From NCBI GenBank assembly GCA_014529385.2, contig CM043945.1, positions 141,650,241-141,714,240 on the forward strand: a stretch of DNA of 64,000 bases. Reading direction: 5' to 3'. Below are positions 10,034 through 20,061 of this stretch, piece by piece (within the stretch, counting starts at the first letter, position 1; every line of letters starts with the position of its first letter). Source of the DNA: Adiantum capillus-veneris (lineage: Eukaryota; Streptophyta; Polypodiopsida; Polypodiales; Pteridaceae). The position numbers were made by a program, and so were the translations under genes. The notes under the pieces are model-generated. The model was not told the origin of the DNA, made no database searches, and saw only the letters and a list, made by a program, of their open reading frames with translations.

Positions 10034-10716
10034 TGGCCAAACTGAAAGAGTTAATCAAGTAATTGAAGACATCCTCAGAGCCTACTGCAATAGAGAACCT
10101 CGCAAGTGGATTCAATACCTACCCTTGGTAGAGTATGCATACAATTCCTCTACTCATAGAAGTATTGGAATGACACCTTTTAATACTCTTTATGGTAAAG
10201 AATGTTTATCACCTCTTAACTTTTCTGACCCCACTATACGGGATTCAAGCGGCTCAAGATCGACAAAAGAAGTACGCTGAATTAAAAAGATCTGATCGGA
10301 TTTTCAAAGAAGGTGACAAAGTTTTCTTACGAGTAAAGCTCAAAAAGAGTCTCTCGGAAGGTATAAGAAGCCTAGCTACCGATATTGTGGACCTTACGAA
10401 ATAACCAAGGTTGTAAGCGATCAAGCTTATAGACTAAAACTCCCTTCTCATCTCAAAGTGCATGATGTATTTCATGTAAGTCTGTTAAAACCTTATGTAT
10501 ATAACCCTGACCATATCCTTGATGATGAGCAAATCATTTTACCTACTCAAGATGTTCTACAACTCCAACCTGATACTATTTTAGAAACTCGGGAGAGAAA
10601 GCTTAGGAATAGATCCATCAAAGAACATCTTATCTTATGGTTTTCCCTATAAAAGATGCTACTTGGGAAGATGAGACATCCCTTCTTAAGGATTACCCTT
10701 CACTGTTCTTGAGATG
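10034..10716 (+). pseudogene. Element II integrase C-terminus with chromodomain-like end
   Basis: Overlapping frames cover DGQTERVNQVIEDILRAYCN, the EGDKVFLRVK segment, the LPSHLKVHDVFHVSLLKPYV motif typical of Ty3 integrases, and a terminal ILETRERKLRNRSIKEHLIL-W region. That last region resembles a chromodomain, which would place family A in the chromoviruses. It is broken by frameshifts near 10,240, 10,390 and 10,640. A TGA at 10,714 precedes the polypurine tract. Confidence 0.82.
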
Positions 10717-10733
10717 AGGGCATCTCAAATTCT

Positions 10734-10746
10734 AAGTTGGGGAGAT
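10734..10746 (+). promoter_or_regulatory. Polypurine tract, element II
   Basis: AAGTTGGGGAGAT lies directly before the LTR start TGTAAGG. The identical tract precedes the LTRs at 15,712 and 33,828. Confidence 0.8.
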
Positions 10747-11380
10747 TGTAAGGTCTCTACTTTCAAATTTCACACAAGTTCTATTACCCATTTGATTCTT
10801 TTTTAACCATCACTCATTATTTAAGATATTCGAGTTCAAATTATGAATCGCAGGTTCAGAAAACCTAGAATTTAAAATTTACGCTACAAAATTCTGACAT
10901 GTTTAGCTATATGAATCACTAACTAACTTATTGCAAGACTTATTTACTGATTGTAGAATTTTCTTTTACTACTGTAAAGTTAATATAAGACTGTAAAGTT
11001 GAACTTAAAAATTTAAAGTAAATTATTATTAAGAAAATAAATAAAATAATTATAAAGACAAAAGAATACACAGGGATGACAAATGAAGGCACATAGACTC
11101 ACCTAGACTCACATAGGAGGGGACGAAGTGGGACACACTGTCACATGAAAAGGAGAGGCTAGTCTTGACTAATCTTAATGAGGGGGGGCTATGTGGCCTT
11201 ATCTTTTGATGATAATGACAAAGTGGTCAAGCTGATGGGTACCACAGCCTGACAAGGGTACCAAAAACGCGGGTATGATTTTTTGGGGAAAATTAAAAAA
11301 TTAAAAAAAAATATTTTTATTAAAAAATAAATAAAAAAATATCTTTTTTTGGAAAAAAAGTTAGACGTTTTCTTTTCTGC

Positions 11381-11389
11381 TATAAATAG
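11381..11389 (+). promoter_or_regulatory. TATA box of family A LTR
   Basis: TATAAATAG, conserved at 16,317-16,325 and on the minus strand at 13,072-13,080. The hairpin arrays begin about 160 bp downstream, so they should be inside the transcript. Confidence 0.6.
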
Positions 11390-11403
11390 AGCATCCATGC
11401 TCA

Positions 11404-11505
11404 CACTTTAAACATAGAGATTGCCTCTATAGCGCTCACGAAGTGTTGCCACTTCTCTTAGAGAGAAGGCGTCCACAAACCACTAAGAGAGCAAAAACTC
11501 TAGTG
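11404..11505 (+). other. Structured leader downstream of TATA box
   Basis: Short inverted arms are visible: TAGAG/CTCTA near 11,417-11,431, CTTCTCT/AGAGAAG near 11,450-11,470, and CCACTAAGAG with CTCTAGTGG near 11,481-11,506. The same block is kept in all LTR copies, including the minus-strand copies near 2,225-2,320 and 12,945-13,050. Confidence 0.5.
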
Positions 11506-11544
11506 GACTAATAAAGTGCATATTAATGAAGCATTCAATTAACT

Positions 11545-12180
11545 TTAGGAATGATGTATGTGTGCTATCTCTTACTCTAATCTCTCTAATAGATTAGTAA
11601 GATTCAATTAGCTATGTGTGTGTGTGTGCTATCTCTTACTCTAATCTCTCTATTAGATTAGTAAGATTCAATTAGTTTTAAGAACGATATGTGTGTGTGT
11701 GCTATCTCTTACTCTAATCTCTCTAATAGATTAGTAAGATTCAATTAGCTATGTGTGTGTGTGTGTGTGTGTGTGCTATCTCTTACTCTAATCTCTCTAA
11801 TAGATTAGTAAGATTCAATTAGCTATGTGTGTGTGTGTGCTATCTCTTACTCTAATCTCTCTAATAGATTAGTAAGATTCAATTAGTTTTAAGAAGGATA
11901 TGTGTGTGTGTGTGCTATCTTTTACTCTAATCTCTCTAATAGATAGTAACATTCAATTAGTTTTAAGAAGGATATGTGTGTATGTGTGCTATCTCTTAGT
12001 CTAATTTCTCTAATAGATTAGTAAGATTCAATTAGCTTTAAGAAGGATATGTGTGTGTGCGTGCTATCTCTTACTCTAATTTTCCTAATAGATTAGTAAG
12101 ATTCAATTAACTTTAGAGAAGATGTGAGTGTATGTTTTCTCTTACTCTAATCTCTCTAAGTATACCTACTCTGTACTAGC
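11545..12180 (+). repeat. Hairpin-unit tandem array in LTR (plus)
   Basis: About eight units of 65-80 bp follow each other. Each has CTTACTCTAATCT, a short AT loop and AGATTAGTAAG, which can pair as a stem of about 11 bp with a 2-nt bulge. ATTCAATTAG and a TG run of variable length follow. Units alternate between a short form (AGCTATG) and a long form (TTTTAAGAAGGATATG) of linker. Confidence 0.85.
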
Positions 12181-12184
12181 ACAC

Positions 12185-12910
12185 ACACTTACTCTAATTT
12201 TCCTAATAGATTAGTAAGATTCAATTAACTTTAGAAAAGATGTGAGTGTATGTTTTCTCTTACTCTAATCTCTCTAAGTATACCTACTCTGTACTAGCAC
12301 ACACACACACACATATTCTTTTTAAAACTAATTGAATCTTACTAATCTATTAGAGAGATTAGAGTAAAAGATAGCACACACACACACACATATCCTTCTT
12401 AAAGCTAATTGTATCTTACTAATCTGTTAGAGAGATTAGAGTAAGAGATAGCACACATACACACACATATCCTTCTTTAAGCTAATTGAATCTTACTAAT
12501 CTATTAGAGAGATTAGAGTAAAAGATATCACACATACACACATATCCTTCTTAAAACTAATTGAATCTTACTAATCTATTAGAGAGATTAGAGTAAGAGA
12601 TAGCACACATATACACACATATCCTTCTTAAAGCTAATTGAATCTTACTAATCTATTAGAGAGATTAGAGTAAGAGATAGCACACATACACACATATCCT
12701 TCTTAAAGCTAATTGAATCTTACTAATCTATTAGAGAGATTAGAGTAAAAGATAGCACACATACACACATATCCTTCGTAAAACTAATTGAATCTTACTA
12801 ATCTATTAGAGAGATTAGAGTAAGAGATAGCGCGCACACACACACATAGCTAATTGAATCTTACTAATCTATTTGAGATATTAGAGTAGGAGATAGCACA
12901 CATACATCAT
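12185..12910 (-). repeat. Hairpin-unit tandem array in inverted LTR (minus)
   Basis: About eight units of the same repeat lie in the opposite orientation, with CA instead of TG runs. Two copies of a CTCTAAGTATACCTACTCTG segment (about 12,155-12,180 and 12,265-12,292) mark the turning point between the two LTRs. Confidence 0.8.
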
Positions 12911-13734
12911 TCCTAAAGTTAATTGAATGCTCAATTAATACGCACCTTATTAGTCCACTAGAGTTTTTGCTCTCTTAGTGGTTTGTGGACGCCTTCTCTC
13001 TAAGAGAAGTGGCAGCACTTCGTGAGCACTATAGAGGCAATGTCTATGTCTAAAGTGTGAGCATGGATTCTCTATTTATAGCAAAAAAGAAAACGTCCAA
13101 CTTTTTTTTTCAAATAAAATTAATTTTATTTTAAATTTGTTTTTGGGGGCAATTTTAATGGCTAACAACCCTATTTTAGACAAGGTCTCGGATGCTGCTG
13201 TCAGAGATGCAGATTAATAGATGCTTGCTAGTATCCTAGGTGAAGAGAGGGTATCATCAAATCAGCTTAAACCACTTTGTCATTATCATCAAACCATAAG
13301 GCCACACAGCCTCCCCTCATTAAGATTAGTCAAGACTAGCCTCTCCTTTTCATGTGACAATGTGTCCCACTTTGTCCCCTCCTATGTGAGTCCAGGTGAG
13401 TCCATGTGCCTTCATTTGTCATCCTTGTGTATTCTTTTGTTTTTATAATTATTTTATTTATTTCCTTAATGATAATTTACTTTACATTTTTAAGTTAAAC
13501 TTTACAGTAGTAAAAGAAAATTCTACAATCAGTAAATAAGTCTTGCAATAAGTTAGTTAGTGATTCATATAGCTAAACATGTCAGAATTTTGTAGCATAA
13601 ATTTTAAATTCTAGGTTTTCTCAACCTACGATTCATAATTTGAACTCAAATATATTAAATAAAGAGTGATGGTTTTAAAAAAAAATCAAATGCGTAATAG
13701 AACTTGTGTGAAATTTCAAAGTAGAGACCTTACA
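12300..13734 (-). mobile_element. Family A 3' LTR of element III (minus), with internal pol fragment
   Basis: On the minus strand the LTR starts TGTAAGGTCTCTAC at 13,734, after polypurine AAGTTGGGGAGAT (13,735-13,747). Its TATA box is at 13,072-13,080 and its hairpin array at 12,300-12,910. About 130 bp of LTR sequence near 13,141-13,275 is replaced by plus-strand pol sequence. Together with the element II LTR it forms a tail-to-tail inverted repeat. Confidence 0.78.
13141..13275 (+). pseudogene. Pol fragment embedded in an LTR
   Basis: The plus strand encodes the RNase H/integrase junction (GAISMANNPILDKVSDAA, then MLASILGEERVSSNQ), with stops. It is opposite in orientation to the LTR around it. 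The left edge lies in TTTTGGGGGCAATTTT, which resembles the TTTTTTGGGGAAAATT expected in the LTR; the right edge lies in similar ACC-ACTTTGTC sequence. Confidence 0.75.
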
Positions 13735-13763
13735 ATCTCCCCAACTTAGAATTTGAGATGCCC

Positions 13764-14159
13764 TCATCTCAAGAACAATGAAGGGTAATCGTTAAGAAGG
13801 GATGTCTCATCTTCCCAAGTAGCATCTTCTATAGGGAAATCCTTCCATAAGATATTATATTCTTTGATGGATCTATTCCTAAGCTTTCTCTCCCGAGTTT
13901 CTAGGATAGTATCATGTTGGAGTTGTAGAACATCTTGAGCAGGTAAAATGATTTGCTCATCATCAAGGATATGGTTAGGGTTATATACATAAGTTTTTAA
14001 CAGACTTACATGAAATACATCATGCACTTTGAGATGAGAAGGGAGTTTTAGTCTATAAGCTTGATAACTTACAACCTTGGTTATTTCGTAAAGTCCACAA
14101 TATCGGTAGCTAAGCTTCTTATACCTTCCGAGAAACAGATTGCTCTTTTTGGGCTTTAC
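13764..14159 (-). pseudogene. Element III chromodomain-like integrase end
   Basis: An 87-residue frame at 13,764-14,027 runs from MHDVFHVSLLKTYVYNPNH through ILETRERKLRNRSIKEYNIL to the W-x-D-F-P-I-E-D-A-T-W-E chromodomain-like end, stopping just before the polypurine tract. Nucleotides 14,028-14,159 encode the YGPYEITKVV segment in a shifted frame. Confidence 0.8.
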
Positions 14160-14650
14160 TCATAAGAAACCTTTGTCACCTTCTTTGAAAATCCGATCAT
14201 ATCTTTTTAAGTCGGCGTACTTCTTTTGTCGATCTTGATCCGCTTGAATATCCCTTCGAATAGCTTTGGTTTGAGCTTCCATTTCTTCAAGCATTTTCTT
14301 TGAGGCTTCTACCCTTATAGTGGGGTCAGAAAAGTTAAGAGGTGATAAACATCCTTGACCATAAAGAACATTAAAAGGTGTCATTCCAATACTTTTATGA
14401 GTAGAGGAATTGTATGCGTACTCTACCAAGGGTAGGTATTGAATCCACTTGCGAGGTTCTCTATTGCAGTAGGCTCTGAGGATGTCTTCAATTACTTGAT
14501 TAACTCTTTCAGTTTGGCCATCAGTTTGAGGATGATAAGCAGTACTAAAACATAATTGGGTTCCAATAGCTTGAAACAATGATACCCAAAACTTTGAAGT
14601 AAACTTGGCATCACGATCGCTGACAATCCTCTTGGGTAAACCATGAATTC
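14160..14650 (-). pseudogene. Element III integrase core (partial)
   Basis: This encodes the second half of the integrase core, from the GLPKRIVSDRDAKF Asp through the DGQTERVNQ Glu to the EGDKGFL segment. The first catalytic Asp and the zinc domain are absent. A filler of about 65 bp unlike pol (14,650-14,714) separates it from RNase H. Confidence 0.82.
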
Positions 14651-14714
14651 TTAATTTGAACTCGAATAATTTTTATTTCCTTGTGCGGAACCTCTTGACC
14701 AAGTTAATTCAAAA

Positions 14715-15466
14715 TTATTTTCTCACACTTATTAGTCTCATGTTAAGGTTAGGTTGGGTAAAAATCCACTTAAGACTCTTGTGATCTGTTACCAATTGGA
14801 ATTTGCATCCCAATAGATAATGTCTCCATAGCTTGAGAGCATGAATAACTGCTAGCAATTCTAAATCATGTGTAGCGTAATTCACTTCATGAATCCTAAG
14901 CTTTCGAGAAGTATAAGCTATAGGCCTTCCTTCTTGAGTAAGGACTCCTCCTAATGCAAGGTTACTAGCATCTGTGATCACCTCGAATTCTTGGGTGAAG
15001 TCTAGAAGTTTTAAGAGAGGTTCTGAAGCAAGATACTCCTTAAGCTGTTTCAAGCAAGATTCATGTTTTTCTTCCCAAAGTATCATAGCTCCTTTCTTTA
15101 GCAAGTCGGTTAGTGGTGTAGCTTTAAGAGCATAGTCCTTTACAAAGATCCTGTACCACCTTGTGATACCTAAGAACCATCTGACTTCAGTTTGTGAAGT
15201 GGGTTGAGGCCATTCCACAATATCTTGGACTTTGTCGGGGTCAACAGAGACTATTTAGGTGAAATGATAAACCCTAAGTAACAGACCTTAGGGGTAAAGA
15301 AGGTACATTTTCTTTTCTTTAAATACAGCTTATTTCGGCATAAAAGCTCTAACACTTTCCTAACATGTCCTTCATGCTCTTCTTCTGATTTGAAATAAAT
15401 TAAGATATCGTTAAAGAATACTAGGACAAAATCGTCCACAAATAATTCTCTAAAGATATCGTGCAT
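14715..15466 (-). pseudogene. Element III RT and RNase H (partial)
   Basis: Two frames encode the RT palm end (15,251-15,466) and the RT connection plus RNase H (14,715-15,218). The RT catalytic motif reads FFNDILIY, so the first Asp of the pair is Asn. Element V has the same change. RNase H acidic residues are visible in ITDAS, DLELL and VTDHKSL; the last is deleted. The sequence stops abruptly at about 15,481 against an oppositely oriented chromodomain fragment. Confidence 0.85.
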
Positions 15467-15489
15467 CAGACGATTGAAAGTCTTCTATT

Positions 15490-15685
15490 ATTGAAACTTT
15501 TACCTGCTCAAGATGTTCTACAACTCCAACCTGATACTATCCTAGAAACTCGGGAGAGAAAGCTTAGGAATAGATCCATCAAAGAACATCTTATCTTATG
15601 GAAGGATTTCCCTATAGAAGATGCTACTTGGGAAGATGAGACATCCCTTCTTAAGGATTACCCTTCACTGTTCTTGAGATGAGGG
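15490..15685 (+). pseudogene. Element IV chromodomain-like fragment
   Basis: Only the last 65 or so residues of integrase remain (LPAQDVLQLQPDTILE to DYPSLFLR), ending at TGA before the polypurine tract at 15,699-15,711. It lies head-to-head with element III RT. Confidence 0.85.
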
Positions 15686-16316
15686 CATCTCAAATTCTAA
15701 GTTGGGGAGATTGTAAGGTCTCTACTTTCAAATTTCACACAAGTTCTATTACGCATTTGATTTTTTTTTAACCATCACTCATTATTTAATATATTCAAGT
15801 TCAAATTATAAATTGTAGGTTGAGAAAACCTAGAATTTAAAATTTACGCTACAAAATTCTGACATGTTTAGCTATATGAATCACTAACTAACTTATTGCA
15901 AGACTTATTTACTGATTGTAGAATTTTCTTTTACTACTGTAAAGTTAATATAAGACTGTAAAGTTTAACTTAAAAATGTAAAGTAAATTATCATTAAGGA
16001 AATAAATAAAATAATTATAAAGACAAAAGAATACACAGGGATGACAAATGAAGGCACATGGACTCACCTGGACTCACATAGGAGGAGACAAAGTGGGACA
16101 CACTCTCACATGAAAAGGAGAGCCTAGTCTTTACTAATCTTAATGAGGGGGGGCTGTGTGGCCTTATCTTTTGATGATAATGACAAAGTGGTCAAGCTGA
16201 TGGGTACCACAAGGGTACCAAAAACGCGGGTATGATTTTTTGGGGAAAATAAAAAATAAAAAATAATTTAAAAATATTTTTTTTGAAAAAAACAAGTTGG
16301 ACGTTTTCTTTTTTGC

Positions 16317-16325
16317 TATAAATAG
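16317..16325 (+). promoter_or_regulatory. TATA box of element IV LTR
   Basis: TATAAATAG in the same context (TTTTGCTATAAATAGAGCAT) as the copy at 11,381. Confidence 0.6.
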
Positions 16326-16489
16326 AGCATCCATGCTCACACTTTAGATATAGAGATTGCCTCTATAGCGCTCACGAAGTGCCGCCACTTCTCTTAGAGA
16401 GAAGACGTCCATAAACCACTAAGAGAGCAAAAACTCTAGTGGACTAATAAGGTGCGTATTAATTAAGCATTCAAAAAACTTTAGGAATG

Positions 16490-17045
16490 ATGTATGTGTG
16501 CTATCTCTTACTCTAATCTCTCTAATAGATTAGTAAGATTCAATTAGCTATGTGTGTGTGTGTGTTATCTCTTAGTCTAATCTCTCTACTAGATTAGTAA
16601 GATTCAATTAATTTTAAGAAGGATATGTGTGTGTGTGCTATCTCTTACTCTAATCTCTCTAATAGATTAGTAAGATTCAATTAGCTATGTGTGTGTGTGT
16701 GTGTGTGCTATCTCTTACTTTAATCTCTCTAATAGATTAGTAAGATTCAATTAGTTTTAAGAAGGATATGTGTGTGTGTGTGTGCTATCTTTTACTCTAA
16801 TCTCTCTAACAGATAGTAACATTCAATTATTTTTAAGAAGGATATGTGTGTATGTGTGCTATCTCTTACTCTAATTTCTCTTATAGATTAGTAAGATTCA
16901 ATTAGCTTTAAGAAGGATATGTATGTGTGCGTGCTATCTCTTACTCTAATTTCCCTAATAGATTAGTAAGATTCAATTAACTTTAGAAAAGATGTGAGTG
17001 TATGTTTTCTCTTACTCTAATCTCTCTAAGTATACCTACTCTCTC
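16490..17045 (+). repeat. Hairpin-unit tandem array in element IV LTR
   Basis: About seven units of CTTACTCTAATCT with AGATTAGTAAG arms, spaced 65-80 bp, with variable TG runs. Unit order parallels the array at 11,545. Confidence 0.82.
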
Positions 17046-17130
17046 TAGTTAGTACATCTTCACTATTAACTTATGTATATATAGTTAATTGAAAGTTAAT
17101 ACATAAGAGAACTAATCATATTCTTATTAT

Positions 17131-17691
17131 ACATGATGAAATTCTCATTCACCAATTTTATTGTCAACAATCAGATTAAGTAGAATTTTGAATAATACTA
17201 AAAATTGATTTAGTTGAAGTATAGAAATTGAAGTTAGAATTGGATTAGAAATGTGAAGCATAAAAGTAATGCATTCCTAAACTTTCACTCACAGTTTACA
17301 CACTTAATTTTTGATTAATTACGATTAGCAAATATTTGATGTATAGAAATTAGATGTAGAACAACAACACTAAGTGTGAATCCGAGTTGGCGAGGGTTCA
17401 AATTAAAGACTCTCTTTGGAAACAAGGAGATTACTAGGAAAATTGACCAATTTAAAGTTCTTAGTGTATAATATAAGTGTAGTACAAAAAAATGGCTCCA
17501 AAGCGTGCTCGAACCCAAGGCGCTAATGATCATGAAGCTGGTACAAGTAACAGTGGAACTCCTGCGGAACATGTTATGTCTCGACCAAATGAACCAATCG
17601 GAGCTATGGTATAGGTTAGTATTGCAGTTCAAGTTATGCATCATTGCATATGCGAGACCATAGGAATATATTATTTACCTTATAAAAAGAA
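17131..17691 (+). pseudogene. Family A gag leader and gag N-terminus
   Basis: The leader begins GATGAAATTCTCATTCACC. An ATG at 17,492 opens the gag N-terminus MAPKRARTQGANDHEAGTSN, interrupted by TAG at 17,612-17,614 (CAG in the 27,386 copy). After VQVMHHCICETIG the similarity ends. The rest of gag is missing. This copy shows the natural order LTR, leader, gag start on one strand. Confidence 0.7.
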
Positions 17692-17869
17692 AACACGAAC
17701 CGAAACCAAGGGGCTTAACCCCAAGAAATTCGGCATATGTTTGACAAGTAGGAAAGAATGTCTAGTTAAACATGTTGCTATAGGAAAGAATGTTTGTCCA
17801 AAACCTTCGGTATGGTTTCTCTCAAGTCTCTCTACTTATAAGCGCTGGCATTATGTGGCAGTCTTGTAA
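17692..17869 (+). repeat. LTR-like fragment
   Basis: Nucleotides about 17,765-17,865 match the start of the 27,790-28,736 LTR-like segment (GTTGCTATAGGAAAGAATG onward). The segment stops at GTGGCAGTC, where integrase sequence begins. The preceding 70 bp are unassigned. Confidence 0.6.
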
Positions 17870-18065
17870 GTCTGTAATAACCTTATGTATATAACCCTGA
17901 CCATGTCCTTGATGATGAGCAAATCATTTTACCTGCTCAAGATGTTCTACAACTCCAACCTGATACTATCCTAGAAACTCGGGAGAGAAAGCTTAGGAAT
18001 AGAGCCATCAAAGAACATCTTATCTTATGGAAGGATTTCCCTATAGAAGATGCTACCTGGGAAGA
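17870..18065 (+). pseudogene. Chromodomain-like fragment of family A
   Basis: This encodes CNNLMYITLTM in one frame and, in the conserved frame, the segment from NPDHVLDDEQIILPAQDVLQ to DATWED. It is cut by repeat A at 18,066. Confidence 0.75.
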
Positions 18066-19192
18066 TCAAAAATGTGCGGTCTTGCCAGGAAAGCGCCGGG
18101 CTTATGGCTGTGAGAGTTTGTGAGAGAACTCAACAAAAACTATATGAAGGAGTTAAACCATAGATGCCATGAAGACTAGGGTTTGGAAAGAAGTGCAATC
18201 AAAGAAGACCCACTCTTTCTCTCTTGCACTCACACACACAAAGAAAGAACACAAAAGAGATTGTCAAAACAACACAAAGATGAAAACATCAAGGCTATGG
18301 TCATATCGTATCATGGGTAGTATGAAAGGGTTAATAGATGAGTTAATGGCATTCAATCTTGGCTACCCAAATAGGCTATGAATTGTTCTTTGGAATTGTA
18401 GTTTTGTGCTTACCATAATATATATATTTTGTCTAGTGATTGGGATTAATTGTGTACAAATCCTCTTCGTTCATAGCAAGATAACTACGCTTACGTCAAA
18501 AGAAAAGTTATAGTCTATGAGAGGTAGTATAATGGGATCCGGTGATAGAAGTATTTCATTGAGCCTTTCAGGGCCAAAGAGAAACACTATACATTGTTGA
18601 AAGTGTATTTTACGGCTAATCCATACGTTAATTATAATAGATCGTACAGAGTGAAAGCGATAGAAATTATCATCATGTGGATTATTCATTTAGGATAACT
18701 CTAGTATGTGCAAAATGTAGATATGAGAGAAGAGAAGGGAAGAGAAGAGAAGAGAGTTTCCCTCCCAAGCCCTATTCTTGCCCGTAGGCAATAAGGATAC
18801 TACGGGGAGAGATGTACATGTAGCAAGGAGAACCTAAAATGTGTAGAGAGGATGAATTACTAAGAGTGAGAAAGATAGGTTTGGTTAAGGAGATGAGATT
18901 AGAGATATATACATATGCCGGACTAGAGATGAAAAAGAAAACAACGAGAAATCAAGAAAACATCAATGTAGAACACATCTTACTTGACAAACCCTTCGGC
19001 ATGATTATTGATGGAGAGAGAAGAAGAAGGGAGAATTCAACTTTGATTGATACGCCAAGTCCATGACCTTCTTTGATTAGAGTTGATCTTGCAACGATAG
19101 CATGCAAGAATGGCTAGTCTTACTCTAGGAGAAAGTGTAGACTTAGGCTTATATTAATGGCTAAGTACAATTTGGCATTACTACTCCCTTAG
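18066..19192. repeat. Repeat A, copy 2
   Basis: This is the complete form of the repeat at 1-920, between chromodomain sequence (left) and a protease fragment (right). Read on the minus strand its end is CCCGGCGCTTTCCTGGCAAG, which resembles CCCGGTGCTTTCCCGGTCAA shortly before the primer-binding site at 51,309. That suggests it may be an LTR related to that lineage. No target duplication was found. Confidence 0.75.
18471..18689 (-). CDS. Conserved 72-aa protein of unknown function, copy A2
   Basis: This is the intact twin of the frame at 196-414, again 72 codons from ATG to TGA, with only three residue differences (for example HFQQC for HFQQR). Its partners and the evidence for selection are described at the first copy. 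It lies within repeat A, next to no other long frame. Confidence 0.6.
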   Translation of the reverse strand: MNNPHDDNFYRFHSVRSIIINVWISRKIHFQQCIVFLFGPERLNEILLSPDPIILPLIDYNFSFDVSVVILL

Positions 19193-19394
19193 TTGACCCT
19201 TGCGTAACCCTTTCAAAAGACGATTAGCTTTGACCAAGTAAGCTTTTCGTCGTCCATTCTGGCCTTGAATAGTGACTTCTTGACCTTGGTTGTCCACAAA
19301 AGTAACACTTCCTTGGGCACAATGGATATTGGCATTATGATTGGCTAACCAATCCATTCCAAGAATTCCGTCATAGATTCTTATGGGTAAGGTT
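19193..19394 (-). pseudogene. Family A protease fragment
   Basis: The minus strand encodes LPIRIYDGILGMDWLANHNA to LLKGLRKGQ, the distal retropepsin and linker, matching element V at 30,735-30,920. It joins repeat A on one side and a hairpin unit on the other. Confidence 0.82.
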
Positions 19395-20061
19395 CTAATA
19401 GATAGTAACATTCAATTAGTTTTAAGAAGGATATGTGTGTATGTGTGCTATCTCTTACTCTAATTTCTCTAATAGATTAGTAAGATTCAATTAGCTTTAA
19501 GAAGGATATGTGTGTGTGCGTGCTATCTCTTACTGTAATTTTCCTAATAGATTAGTAAGATTCAATTAACTTTAGAAAAGATGTGAGTGTATGTTTTCTC
19601 TTACTCTAATCTCTCTAAGTATACCTACTCTCTCTAGTTAGTACATGTTCACTATTAACTTATGTATAGTTAATTGAAAGTTAATACATAAGAGAACTCA
19701 TCATATTCTTATTATACATGATGAAATTCTCATTCACCAATTTTATTGTCAATCAGATTAAGTAGAATTTTGAATAATACTAAAAATTGATTTAGTTGAA
19801 GTATAGAAATTGAAGTTAGAATTGGATTAGAAATGTGAAGCATAAAAGTAATGCATTCCTAAACTTTCACTCATAGTTTACACACTTAATTTTTGATTAA
19901 TTACGATTAGCAAATATTTGATGTATAGAAATTAGATGTAGAACAACAACACTAAGTGTGAATCCGAGTTGGCGAGGGTTCAAATTACAGAATCTCTTTG
20001 GAAACAAGGAGATTACTAGGGAAATTGACCAATTTAAAGTTCTAAGTGTATAATATAAGTG
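19395..20061 (+). repeat. Family A LTR end (three hairpin units) and gag leader
   Basis: Three hairpin units (19,395-19,600) are followed by the LTR end block and the GATGAAATTCTC leader, as at 16,900-17,490. The leader stops at TGTAGT just before the gag ATG would occur and passes into pol. Confidence 0.75.

Larger units (their letters stand above)
10747..12175 (+). mobile_element. Family A 3' LTR of element II
   Basis: It starts TGTAAGGTCTCTAC after the polypurine tract. An AT-rich upstream half leads to a TATA box (11,381), a structured leader (11,404-11,505) and about eight hairpin units (11,545-12,120). The far end merges with an inverted LTR at about 12,180-12,300, so its CA terminus cannot be fixed. 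Confidence 0.8.
15712..17130 (+). mobile_element. Family A LTR of element IV (plus)
   Basis: It starts TGTAAGGTCTCTAC, has a TATA box at 16,317 and about seven hairpin units (16,490-17,000), and ends in the CTCTAAGTATACCTACTCTC block followed by TTATTATACA near 17,130. It is highly similar to the element II LTR but lacks an 11-bp CAGCCTGACAA segment there. Confidence 0.8.

Noticed and set aside
11545-12910. Regular repeats resembling a CRISPR array
   Set aside because: Units are contiguous with microsatellite linkers and no unique spacers, sit in LTRs, and the genome is eukaryotic.
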